A stretch of DNA of 8,235 nucleotides from an uncultured Bacteroidota bacterium (GCA_937868675.1 CALMNJ010000614.1:1-8235); one strand, 5' to 3'; counted from the first letter of the stretch, positions 1-7,227 are shown. Numbers and translations: made by a program. Notes: generated from the sequence alone by a model not told the origin.

Positions 1-301
1 GATAATTTTTGATATGGCAAATAACATGATAACAATTGGCATTAATTTAACAATAGGCCCTAAACCCAATACAACAAGGTCTCCGGCTCATTTAAACTGT
101 TTTATTTTTGGAGAATTGTTTTATTATTCAACTATTTTTTAATCGTGTTCTCATTATTTTCATCATCCAGCCACCGGCCTTACCATGATTTGTGATAATA
201 CACGAAAACCAAAAACCTGCTCCCCCATGATTTGTGACACGAATCGGTGTTTTTTGATTCCATAAGAGAAGTAGAGGAAATAAGCCCAGATTCCACCTGG
301 T
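1..301. other. AT-rich flank without a convincing gene
   Basis: This stretch downstream of lpxH is AT-rich and has no recognisable gene, RNA or clear terminator hairpin. One plus-strand frame is open from the left edge (position 2) to a TAA at 140-142. It encodes 46 residues that resemble no family I recognise, and it could be the tail of a converging gene or chance. The only pairing near the lpxH end is a weak 5-bp stem, GAATC (241-245) with GATTC (256-260), too weak to call a terminator. An imperfect tandem repeat lies at 166-249 and is listed separately. Confidence 0.5.
166..249 (-). repeat. Imperfect 42-nt tandem repeat downstream of lpxH
   Basis: Two adjacent 42-nt units (208-249 and 166-207) share the identical 13-mer CCATGATTTGTGA at 225-237 and 183-195, exactly 42 nt apart. 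My hand alignment gives 23 of 42 bases matching. Read on the minus strand in one frame, the units encode 14-residue blocks, HRFVSQIMGEQVFG and FRVLSQIMVRPVAG, with 7 of 14 residues the same. That frame has only an ATG inside the lpxH 3' end (351) and closes at 163-165, so I do not call it a gene. It may be a remnant of an intergenic repeat family or part of the lpxH 3' untranslated region. Confidence 0.45.
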
Positions 302-1051
302 TTAACCTTCAAATTTTTTGAGCTCAAGTCCTGAACCGTCAAATACGGCATAGGTAAAGTACTTTATCCAGTCGCCCAGGTTAATATAGCGGGTATTATC
401 ACCCACCTGCAAATCAAGCGGCAGATGCCGGTGCCCGAAAACAAAATAATCAACCGGATTGGATTTGAGTAACTCCTGGCAATACAAAAACAGCCACTCA
501 TTTTCATTACCCAAAAATTTTTCATCGCTGTCGCCGGTTATTACCCTGCTTCTCCTGCTGCTTAAGCGTGCAATGTAAAATGCTAAATTCGGATGTAGCC
601 TGCTAAACAACCATTGGCAGGTTTTGCTGGCAAAAATGCGCCGAAGTATTTTGTATTTGCGGTCGCCAGGGCCAAGCCCGTCACCATGCCCTACATAAAA
701 TCGTTTTTCACCATATACAAACTCTATGGGTGTGTGATGTACGGTAACCCCAAGCTCCTCTGTAAAATAATCCTTCATCCACAGATCGTGATTCCCAACA
801 AAAAAGTGCACTGGTACCCCCGCATCGCTGATCTCGGCAATTTTGCCAAGCAGCCGCACCATACCTTTCGGAACGGTGTAACGGTATTCGTACCAGAAGT
901 CAAAAATATCTCCTACCAGATAAATGGCGGCCGCGTCTTCCTTCACCTTGTCAAGCCAGTTACACACTTTTTTTTCACGCACCAGACTGCTTTCATGGCT
1001 CGGAACTCCCAAATGAAAGTCGGAAGCAAAATATAATTTAGTTCGGCTCAA
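302..1051 (-). CDS. lpxH: UDP-2,3-diacylglucosamine diphosphatase (LpxH-type metallophosphoesterase)
   Basis: Predicted to hydrolyse UDP-2,3-diacylglucosamine to lipid X and UMP, a step of lipid A synthesis at the cytoplasmic face of the inner membrane. The 249 residues are close to the usual 240. The calcineurin-like metallophosphoesterase motifs appear in order: D11-F-H13, G47-D48, G86-N-H-D89, G121-H-G-D124 and F205-G-H-R-H209, which together supply the di-metal ligands. As I recall, E. coli LpxH has GNRD where this protein has GNHD, so it belongs to a divergent LpxH branch. The start is TTG (1051-1049): an in-frame TAA lies immediately upstream, and the next methionine (residue 64) falls after the first two metal motifs. 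The TTG overlaps the TGA of the peptidase gene by the sequence TTGA, pointing to translational coupling as last gene of the operon. A related phosphoesterase with another substrate is possible but less likely. Confidence 0.85.
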   Translation of the reverse strand: MSRTKLYFASDFHLGVPSHESSLVREKKVCNWLDKVKEDAAAIYLVGDIFDFWYEYRYTVPKGMVRLLGKIAEISDAGVPVHFFVGNHDLWMKDYFTEELGVTVHHTPIEFVYGEKRFYVGHGDGLGPGDRKYKILRRIFASKTCQWLFSRLHPNLAFYIARLSSRRSRVITGDSDEKFLGNENEWLFLYCQELLKSNPVDYFVFGHRHLPLDLQVGDNTRYINLGDWIKYFTYAVFDGSGLELKKFEG

Positions 1052-4000
1052 TTAAAAAAATTATCCTTTACGATGGTTGCGGGCGTTAATTTACCAATAT
1101 TCAGGTTAAACCGAATGGTATTGTAAAAATCAAAACCGTTCAGATTCATTATTTTTTGTGTATAGCTGCTGTATCCCAACGGAACGTAAACATCAAGCAC
1201 ATTTTTTAACAGCGTGATCTGAAGGCCCGCATCCCACAATACTTTTTCCTGGGGCAACACGCTGCCATCGCACACCATCACATCCGCAAAGAACTTCATG
1301 GGTAACACAAATAATTTTGGCGACCGCAGGTTGACAGATGCCATCCATTGAGGGCTGCCGGCCAGTAGGGTCCAAACCTTCATATTACCGTCGCGCTCGG
1401 CAAATTGCTGCGGCCCCACACCATTCGCCTCGTTACGCGCCATGTAATTGCCTTCAAAAAGGTAATCATCATGCCCGCTGTACCCCGAGGGCCTGAAGGC
1501 ATAGTACCCCCTTTCGGCTAAAGAGCCGGTGATAAACGAACCGCCAAACACGCGAATCGAAAAACACTGTTTTTCGGAGGTAGTGAAGCTATAGCTGAAC
1601 GCGCCGTAAATCTTGGTCATGCCGCCGGCCTGCTGCAGGCTTGCCTCAAACGCAAACGGATCTATCATGCGACGATGGTTCAGGTCATAGGTCATCACAT
1701 TAATAACGCTGCGGGTTGTTTTTTTCAGCGGCCCCCGGATGGCAATATCCTTTATTACATCAGCCGACGTATTTAAACTGTCTGTTATGAGCACATTGGC
1801 TGTAGGTGTAATATGCTGATAAAACCGGCTTATCGCATTGCGTTTTTTAAACTCCAGATCAACGTAAGGACTTATTTTAAGATAATTCAGATAAAGTCTT
1901 TTAAAGTTAGTACCATTTAATCTGTTCAGTATGTCGGTTCTGAAATTATCGTATGCAAAAGCGCGGCCTTTAACCCCCAATGTTATTTGCTGTATTATGC
2001 GGCGTGGAAACAGATTAATATCGGCCTGCGCAAGGCCTGCTGGTGCTTTGGATCTGAAACCATAACCCGGAATGACAAAAAACTCACAGCGCTTTTTATA
2101 AAGACCGTAATTATGAATCACCAATCCCGGTATCAAGCCGTTATAAAAGTTGGCATTCAGCATCGGGAAATAAAAAAGCTGTTTGTTCTCATTGCTTTCA
2201 AGAGCCGTTAACAGACGAAGTTGCAAAGGGCGACGTTTTTTAAAAAGCCCTTCGGTTCTGATGCTGTTGTTGCGCCGGTCGGCATCCGGCATTTTTTCAG
2301 CCGCGTCAATGGTAATATTTTTGCTTCCTGGGGCAGCAATCATTACTCTGCGCGTTCCGGTAAAACCGTCAAACCACTGTCTACTGAGCTTACCCTGGCC
2401 ATCCTTAAAATCAACGCTAAATGGCAGCGCAAGGTTTCCCTTGTTCTTTATTTTTAAAACATAATTTTCAGTACCCTTTTTATGCAGACCGCTGATTTTA
2501 TAATCAATACGCCTGGTTGAGTTAAATAAGCCTTCCCTGAAAATTTGCATATCAGTGCCCGTGCCTCTGGCAAGCGTTTCAAAAAAAGCATCAGGATCGG
2601 GATGTTTAAATTTGTATGCCGCAAAATATTGTCGCATCGCATAGTCAAATTTATCCTGCCCGACATAGTCGGCCATATAATCCAGCACCAGCGGCGTTTT
2701 ACCGTAAACAATGGTGCCATAGTTGGTACTGCTGAATTGCTCCGACGAAAGATCAATAGGTTGTTCGGTGCGTGAGCGCACGGTATAAGTCCAGCCTATT
2801 TCTTTGTCTTTCCATATCGGGGTTTTATTAATTCCCAAAAACCTGGAGTTTGAATCTAAACCCACGTAATCTGTAAATTTCGAGGTGGCGTAGTATTTTC
2901 TCGAGTATCGCATTTCATAATAGGAGTTCACCCCCTCGTCCAGAAAAGCGTGGTTTCGCTCGTTGCTGGCCAGCATCCCATAAAACCAATTGTGTCCTAC
3001 TTCGTGCGCAATGGTTATCTCCAGATCTCTTTTACCCGATGGTTCTCCAATTACCGTTATGTTCGGATACTCCATGCCACCGCCCGCCATAATGGTTCCG
3101 TCAACCGCGGTAATGTGGTTATATGGATAATCGCCCACCAATTCGGAATACAGCAATGCCGCCCGGTTCACATACTCAACCGCATCCTTCCACAAACTAA
3201 AACGGCTTCCTGTAAAATATACCCATGTATCCACTTTGCGTCCGCTGCCGGGCATCTGAACCTGCCCGTTCAGTACATAAAAACGTTTATCGGCAAACCA
3301 GGCAAAATCGTGTACTTTGCTTTGTACAAACCTGACTGTTTTGTACTGGCTGTCCGATTCAGGAAACTTTGTATCCTCAGTGCTAAGCTCATCGTTGGCA
3401 ATGCGTTTCAATGTATGACTTACCCGGTTAAGAATAAAAGCCTCTTCCTCTTTGGCATCCACACGGTCGCCGGTTGCTGCCAGGTAATAGTTGCGGGGCA
3501 AACTAACGCTTACATCAAAACTTCCAAACTCCGAATAAAACTCACCCTGATCCAGATAAGGCATGGCATGCCATCCACTGGCGTCATACACCGCAGGCTT
3601 GGGATACCACTGGGTAATGAAATAGGCCTGATTTGTGTGGCCCAGCCGCGAAAATTTGGCATCGGGTATTTTTACAAAAAACGGGGTGCTTATTTTAACC
3701 GAATCGCCAGGCATCAGGCTCTCATTCAGTATCAGCAGGCATATATCCACATTGGTTTTATCAAACACCCAGGTTATTTTTTTGTCGTTGACAACAAAAT
3801 CAAGGCTGTCAATATAACCACGCTCTTCGGGTTTCGAAAAGTAAAAATCGGTTTTGCCATGAACGAGCAATTGTTTTGCCAGTGCGGTATGATTGTTTTT
3901 GTAAGCATTTGGCCAAAGGTGAAACCATAAAGTATCAAGTTTGCTGGGCGAGTGGTTAATGTATGTTATCTCTTCTCTTCCCGAAAGGGTATGCGCCTCA

Positions 4001-4338
4001 TCATTTAACCTTACCTGTATTTTGTAATTTACCTCTTGTTGAAAATAATTTTCCTGAGCCAGTAAATCATTATTTGGGCGCCTTGCCAGCGGCCCAATAC
4101 CGGTGACCAATTTGCTGTTAAGTTCTGGGCCGCCGGCAACCGGGCTGCTGCGGGCTGCGCTGGCGCTCCGGCTCTTTGCCCACACCGCAGTGGCCTCACC
4201 GGCAAAGGAGCCAGGCCCTCCGCATCCCCTGGCGCGAAATGCGTTAATACAGTTTAGGCGAAAAATGTTTTGCGTTTCATACAAAGACGACTGGGCTCTT
4301 AAGGCACCTAGTACAAAAAAAAGCGCCGTGCAAATCAC
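1048..4338 (-). CDS. Secreted M1 family zinc metallopeptidase with long C-terminal beta-rich extension
   Basis: A gluzincin aminopeptidase-type protein of 1096 residues (from the GTG at 4338), expected in the periplasm or at the outer membrane. The zinc site is textbook: HEVGH at 445-449, then E468 exactly 18 residues later. The M1 substrate-binding motif is present in variant form as GGGMEYP (419-425), and Y545 in IVYGKTPL is the probable catalytic tyrosine. The M1 N-terminal beta domain begins near residue 96, and the M1 core ends near 610. Residues about 700-1096 are rich in alternating beta-strand-like segments and may form an outer-membrane barrel or beta domain (inference). Residues 2-16 form a hydrophobic export signal ending ALRAQ, but the basic n-region lies upstream behind an in-frame TAG, so the true start is uncertain. 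Residues about 29-74 are encoded by a GC-rich inserted block. The stop TGA overlaps the lpxH start. Family call is sure; intactness and substrate are not. Confidence 0.88.
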   Translation of the reverse strand: MICTALFFVLGALRAQSSLYETQNIFRLNCINAFRARGCGGPGSFAGEATAVWAKSRSASAARSSPVAGGPELNSKLVTGIGPLARRPNNDLLAQENYFQQEVNYKIQVRLNDEAHTLSGREEITYINHSPSKLDTLWFHLWPNAYKNNHTALAKQLLVHGKTDFYFSKPEERGYIDSLDFVVNDKKITWVFDKTNVDICLLILNESLMPGDSVKISTPFFVKIPDAKFSRLGHTNQAYFITQWYPKPAVYDASGWHAMPYLDQGEFYSEFGSFDVSVSLPRNYYLAATGDRVDAKEEEAFILNRVSHTLKRIANDELSTEDTKFPESDSQYKTVRFVQSKVHDFAWFADKRFYVLNGQVQMPGSGRKVDTWVYFTGSRFSLWKDAVEYVNRAALLYSELVGDYPYNHITAVDGTIMAGGGMEYPNITVIGEPSGKRDLEITIAHEVGHNWFYGMLASNERNHAFLDEGVNSYYEMRYSRKYYATSKFTDYVGLDSNSRFLGINKTPIWKDKEIGWTYTVRSRTEQPIDLSSEQFSSTNYGTIVYGKTPLVLDYMADYVGQDKFDYAMRQYFAAYKFKHPDPDAFFETLARGTGTDMQIFREGLFNSTRRIDYKISGLHKKGTENYVLKIKNKGNLALPFSVDFKDGQGKLSRQWFDGFTGTRRVMIAAPGSKNITIDAAEKMPDADRRNNSIRTEGLFKKRRPLQLRLLTALESNENKQLFYFPMLNANFYNGLIPGLVIHNYGLYKKRCEFFVIPGYGFRSKAPAGLAQADINLFPRRIIQQITLGVKGRAFAYDNFRTDILNRLNGTNFKRLYLNYLKISPYVDLEFKKRNAISRFYQHITPTANVLITDSLNTSADVIKDIAIRGPLKKTTRSVINVMTYDLNHRRMIDPFAFEASLQQAGGMTKIYGAFSYSFTTSEKQCFSIRVFGGSFITGSLAERGYYAFRPSGYSGHDDYLFEGNYMARNEANGVGPQQFAERDGNMKVWTLLAGSPQWMASVNLRSPKLFVLPMKFFADVMVCDGSVLPQEKVLWDAGLQITLLKNVLDVYVPLGYSSYTQKIMNLNGFDFYNTIRFNLNIGKLTPATIVKDNFFN
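4115..4257. repeat. GC-rich palindromic (REP/RPE-like) element inserted in frame in the M1 peptidase gene
   Basis: A block of about 135-138 bp has about 73% GC over 4141-4230, against 41% in the 100 bases at 4241-4340. At its centre GGCTCTTTGCC (4170-4180) pairs with GGCAAAGGAGCC (4201-4212) with one bulged base. The 20-nt interval holds a smaller CAC-CGCA-GTG hairpin (4183-4192). Weaker complementarity continues outward on both sides (GCTGCGCTGG-type left arm, CCCTCCGCATCCCC-type right arm). The block is flanked by CTGTTAAG (4115-4122) and CAGTTTAG (4250-4257), 6 of 8 bases alike and 135 bp apart, exactly 45 codons. The same pair also reads as imperfect terminal inverted ends, CTGTTAA and TTAATACAG. 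It encodes an Ala/Gly/Ser/Arg-rich linker after the signal peptide. Boundaries are approximate and no transposase is present. Confidence 0.6.
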
Positions 4339-4374
4339 AAAGCGCTATCGTTTTACGGTTGTTTCAAAACCCAT
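4339..4374 (-). other. Amber-interrupted 5' end of the M1 peptidase reading frame
   Basis: An ATG at 4374-4372 shares one base with the TGA stop of the upstream thioredoxin gene (TGATG). It is in the same frame as the peptidase and reads MGFETTVKR, then TAG (4347-4345), then RF, then the GTG annotated as start. If the amber codon is replaced by any amino acid, the result is a classic signal peptide: basic n-region (KR-x-R), hydrophobic core FVICTALFFVLGAL, and cleavage near RAQ. The options are a nonsense mutation bypassed by GTG re-initiation, a sequencing error, read-through, or a short leader peptide that passes ribosomes to the GTG 6 nt after its stop. The sequence alone does not decide between these. 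Confidence 0.7.
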
Positions 4375-5513
4375 CAGTTAATTATTTCAGCCAGTTTCTT
4401 CTCCAGTTCTTCGCCCCTCAGGTTCTTGGCTATTATTTTTCCATCACGGTCAAGTAAAAAGGTCATTGGTATGGTTTCCACGTTGTATTTTCTTATAAAC
4501 TCGTTGTCGGGCCTCAGGTCACCTACCTGCAGCCAGGTAATACCATCCTTGGCAATGGCCTCTACCCAGTGTTCCTTGTCCTGATCGAGCGATACGCCGT
4601 ATATCTCAAACCCTTTTTCCTTGAATTTTGCATAAGCCTTTGCCACGTTGGGCATTTCAGCACGACAGGGCTTGCACCAGCTGGCCCAAAAATCAATCAG
4701 TACCACTTTCCCTTTCAGCGAACTGAGCGCAACTTCTTTTCCATCCGGCGTAGGTAGTTTTATGTCAGGCGCGGCGGCTCCAATTGCCGTGGCGCGGCTG
4801 CGTTCCAGCATTTGATGAAACATGTTCACATTGTAGTCGTTGGGGTATTTCTTACTAAGTGCGGCATCGAGCCTGGCATACAGCTCCACATTTTTATCCG
4901 GATCCAGCGATTGTATCCCCATCATGGACGCATACATGTTGGTGTTTTTGTTCAGCAATACCAGCATTTCCGCTTCAATGGCGTTCATCAGTGCCGAGTA
5001 TGGCTCCTGAAGCGTTTTGCTGATAGAGTCTACTTTTGCAGTGTTCATTTTGAAAGGCTCTATCAGAGTCATGAAAACCTTCTGCAGCGAGTCAAGACTT
5101 ACTTCACGATGTTTTACAATGCTGTTGTATTTCACGAACAGATCCGTCTCGGCCGACCCTGTTGCTTTATAGCTGCTGGAGAGGTCTTTCAGGTCTCCGC
5201 TGAGGTTCACCCGGTCAGCACTGTCAAGCACCAGCATGGCAAAATTTTCGTTGGTTGTTCTCACACGGTAAAACCCAATCTTTGGCGTGTAATTGGTAAA
5301 CTCAAATTCGCCGTTTTCATTTACCAGTGTGCTGTCAACCACCACAGGCCCCTTTGGTGCAAGCTTTTCTAAAAATATAAGCTCGCCATTGGTGTTTTTA
5401 AACTGACCCTTCAGTTCGAACCCTTCATTTTTGCCACCATTGCAGGCGGCAAGCAGGCCGGCCAGCGAAAGACTGATCAGCGATACCCGCATTGTATTGT
5501 ATTTATGTATCAT
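4374..5513 (-). CDS. TlpA-like thioredoxin-fold lipoprotein with DUF4369-like N-terminal domain
   Basis: A 379-residue lipid-anchored thiol:disulfide oxidoreductase of the TlpA/ResA type, expected in the periplasm. An export signal with lipobox L21-A-A-C24 predicts lipidation at C24. Residues about 31-110 form a beta-rich domain of the DUF4369 kind, common in Bacteroidota paralogues. Residues about 115-235 are a helical spacer. The thioredoxin/AhpC-TSA fold runs from about 245 to the end, with the redox centre W279-C280-K-P-C283 (context FWASWCKPCR) and the cis-proline in TIP349. The ATG at 5513 lies 3 nt after the gatB stop. A second ATG at 5492 (residue 8) begins MRVSLISL and gives a more typical lipoprotein signal, so it may be the true start. 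The gene ends in TGA overlapping an ATG of the peptidase frame. Likely role: keeping or reshuffling disulfides of envelope proteins; the client is unknown. Confidence 0.88.
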   Translation of the reverse strand: MIHKYNTMRVSLISLSLAGLLAACNGGKNEGFELKGQFKNTNGELIFLEKLAPKGPVVVDSTLVNENGEFEFTNYTPKIGFYRVRTTNENFAMLVLDSADRVNLSGDLKDLSSSYKATGSAETDLFVKYNSIVKHREVSLDSLQKVFMTLIEPFKMNTAKVDSISKTLQEPYSALMNAIEAEMLVLLNKNTNMYASMMGIQSLDPDKNVELYARLDAALSKKYPNDYNVNMFHQMLERSRATAIGAAAPDIKLPTPDGKEVALSSLKGKVVLIDFWASWCKPCRAEMPNVAKAYAKFKEKGFEIYGVSLDQDKEHWVEAIAKDGITWLQVGDLRPDNEFIRKYNVETIPMTFLLDRDGKIIAKNLRGEELEKKLAEIIN

Positions 5514-5516
5514 TTG

Positions 5517-6974
5517 TTACTGTTCTTTCTCAAGCGAAGCCTTCATCATCTGGTTCAACAGCTTGGGATCAGCCTTGCCCTTGCTTTGTTTCATCACCTC
5601 TCCAACAAACATGCCCAGTAATCCGGTTTTTCCACTCCGGTACTCGGCTACTTTTTCCGGAAATTTAGCCAAAGCCTGATTCACCAATTCCTGCAATGCG
5701 CTGCTGTCGCTGTTTTGCAACAAATCAAGCTCTTCCGCTACCTGCCCGGCGCTTTTATCGGGTGCTTCCATCAGGGCCGGAAATAATTTTTGAGCGGCGG
5801 CCGCATTACTAACCTTACCCGAATCTATTATCTCAATAATACCGGCCAGCGCCGCAGGCGTCATGGTAAACTCGGCAAAAGCAAGAGCCCGCTCGTTAAG
5901 GTAAGCCCGCACCGGCCCAATAAGCCAGTTGGCAGCACTTTTATAATTAGCGGTATGTTTAATAAGTTCGTTAAAGTAAGCCGAAACTTCCTTTGATTCT
6001 ATTATCTGATGTGCATCGTAATCACTTAGCTTATAGGTGTTGGTGTAAATATCAAAAAGCTGCGAAGGCAGCACCGGCAAATGTGCTTTTACGGAGTTAA
6101 TGTACTCCGGGGTTACCATGATAGGCTGCAGGTCTGGTTCAGGAAAATAGCGGTAGTCGTTGGCACTTTCCTTATCTCTCATTGGATAGGTTTCACCCTT
6201 TTCGGCATTAAACCCCATGGTTTCGCCAGCCACCTTTTCTCCTCGCTCAATCAGGTCTATCTGCCTTTTTATTTCAAAGTCAATGGCACGCTGCACGTTG
6301 CGAAACGAGTTCATGTTTTTTACTTCCACCTTCTTACCAAAGGCCTGGGCACCTTTTAACCTCACCGAAATATTGGCGTCGCAGCGCAACGACCCTTCTT
6401 CCATATTGCCATCGCAAATATCCAGATATCGCACAAGTTTGCGCACCTCGGTAAGGTAGGCATAAGCCTCTTCGCCACTTCGCAGGTCGGGCTCAGTTAC
6501 CATTTCAAGCAGCGGGGTGCCTGCACGGTTCAAATCAACGAGCGTATCAAAGGCATCAATATCATGCAAGCTTTTTCCGGCATCCTCTTCCATGTGTATG
6601 CGTGTAAGGTTCACGCGTTTTTCAGCCCCATCTTTCAGCCTGGTGTTTATAAAACCACCATTGCAAATGGGCGTTTTATCCTGTGTAATCTGGTATCCTT
6701 TTGGCAGGTCGGCATAAAAGTAGTTTTTGCGGGCAAACTGATTTTCCTCGCGAATCGTGGCGTTTACAGCCAGACCGAGCTTTACGGCAAACTCAAGTGC
6801 TTTTTCATTTACTACCGGCAATGTGCCCGGATGTCCAAGTGTAACAACACTTACATGGGTATTGGGTATGCCGCCGTATTCGGCAATATCGCTACTATAC
6901 ATTTTGGTTTTGGTAAGCAGCTGAATATGACATTCGAGGCCTATAACGGCCTCATACTTTTCGTAAACGCTCAT
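5517..6974 (-). CDS. gatB: Aspartyl/glutamyl-tRNA(Asn/Gln) amidotransferase subunit B
   Basis: The tRNA-binding and kinase subunit of the cytoplasmic GatCAB complex. It activates the side-chain carboxylate of misacylated Glu-tRNA(Gln) or Asp-tRNA(Asn) with ATP, and GatA supplies ammonia from glutamine. The 485 residues match the full family length. Visible signatures are IGLECHIQL (11-19), LGHPGTLPVVN (46-56), KNYFYADLPKGYQITQ (83-98), HMEEDAGKS (127-135), the family stretch GNMEEGSLRCDANISVR (189-205) and RYFPEPDLQP (275-284). A C-terminal YqeY-like helical tail ends LNQMMKASLEKEQ. The cysteine pairs seen in many GatB proteins between residues about 25 and 46 are replaced here (YSSD, VSVV), as in other zinc-less GatB forms. 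gatA and gatC are not in the window. The ATG at 6974 opens the operon, 253 nt from the divergent manC start. Confidence 0.97.
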   Translation of the reverse strand: MSVYEKYEAVIGLECHIQLLTKTKMYSSDIAEYGGIPNTHVSVVTLGHPGTLPVVNEKALEFAVKLGLAVNATIREENQFARKNYFYADLPKGYQITQDKTPICNGGFINTRLKDGAEKRVNLTRIHMEEDAGKSLHDIDAFDTLVDLNRAGTPLLEMVTEPDLRSGEEAYAYLTEVRKLVRYLDICDGNMEEGSLRCDANISVRLKGAQAFGKKVEVKNMNSFRNVQRAIDFEIKRQIDLIERGEKVAGETMGFNAEKGETYPMRDKESANDYRYFPEPDLQPIMVTPEYINSVKAHLPVLPSQLFDIYTNTYKLSDYDAHQIIESKEVSAYFNELIKHTANYKSAANWLIGPVRAYLNERALAFAEFTMTPAALAGIIEIIDSGKVSNAAAAQKLFPALMEAPDKSAGQVAEELDLLQNSDSSALQELVNQALAKFPEKVAEYRSGKTGLLGMFVGEVMKQSKGKADPKLLNQMMKASLEKEQ

Positions 6975-7227
6975 TTTTCTGAGGCGATAAAGATAGGTTT
7001 TTTTGGTGGCATAGTAATCGCCAAAAAATGTGATGGAGGGTGGGTTATTACTATTTGTGAATTGGCCCCAGGTGTTTGCTTTCCAATCAATGTTGTTTCA
7101 ACCGCTCGTTGCCAGCCGATTTCTTTTAATTAATCGTCGCTGTGCACAAAAACATTTTGATACATTCCCGAAAATTTAACACATAAATAAGGCAAATCGC
7201 TCTAATATTCATACTTTTACGCGGTTT
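6975..7227. promoter_or_regulatory. Divergent intergenic region between the gatB operon and manC
   Basis: This AT-rich 253-nt spacer should carry promoters for both directions. The Bacteroidota -7 consensus TAnnTTTG is matched only roughly. TATCTTTA on the minus strand (6995-6988) precedes gatB, with a TTG 26 nt further upstream, which is longer than the usual spacing. TACTTTTA on the plus strand (7212-7219) lies 8 nt before the manC ATG and has no clear -33 TTG. Two short perfect palindromes, TTAATTAA (7126-7133) and TGTGCACA (7141-7148), might be protein-binding sites but are common by chance. No Shine-Dalgarno sequence precedes either start, as expected for this phylum. I see no riboswitch, tRNA or small gene here. 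Confidence 0.35.
7212..7219 (+). promoter_or_regulatory. Possible -7 element before manC
   Basis: TACTTTTA matches 7 of the 8 positions (two of them free) of the Bacteroidota -7 box TAnnTTTG. It ends 8 nt before the manC ATG, which would give a very short leader or leaderless transcript. No convincing -33 TTG is found 19-21 nt upstream, so this is a weak call. Confidence 0.2.

Noticed and set aside
81..89. CTCCGGCTC, identical to 4166-4174 in the GC-rich element, as a possible second copy
   Set aside because: Only nine bases match and the surrounding sequence has neither the GC-rich arms nor the hairpin; chance is the simpler explanation.
241..260. GAATC/GATTC inverted repeat as an lpxH terminator
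   Set aside because: The stem is only 5 bp with a 10-nt loop, AT-rich, and no T-tract follows on the minus strand.
2950..3930. Long plus-strand open frame (326 codons) antisense to the M1 peptidase
   Set aside because: It lies wholly opposite the well-supported peptidase gene, has no recognisable domain, and its composition looks like a reverse-complement shadow.
4812..5372. Plus-strand open frame of 186 codons opposite the thioredoxin gene
   Set aside because: Shadow of a gene with clear motifs (lipobox, WCKPC); His/Phe/Val-rich peptide without a family match.
6834..6905. Loss of cysteine pairs in the GatB N-terminal region as a sign of inactivation
   Set aside because: Functional GatB proteins without these cysteines exist (as I recall, in Staphylococcus and other Bacteroidota), and all other signatures are intact.
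6564..7133. Plus-strand open frame of 189 codons running from gatB into the intergenic region
   Set aside because: Most of it is antisense to conserved gatB sequence, and the part outside gatB has no recognisable content.
7126..7148. TTAATTAA and TGTGCACA as operator sites
   Set aside because: Eight-base palindromes are expected by chance in AT-rich spacers, and I know of no matching regulator site here.
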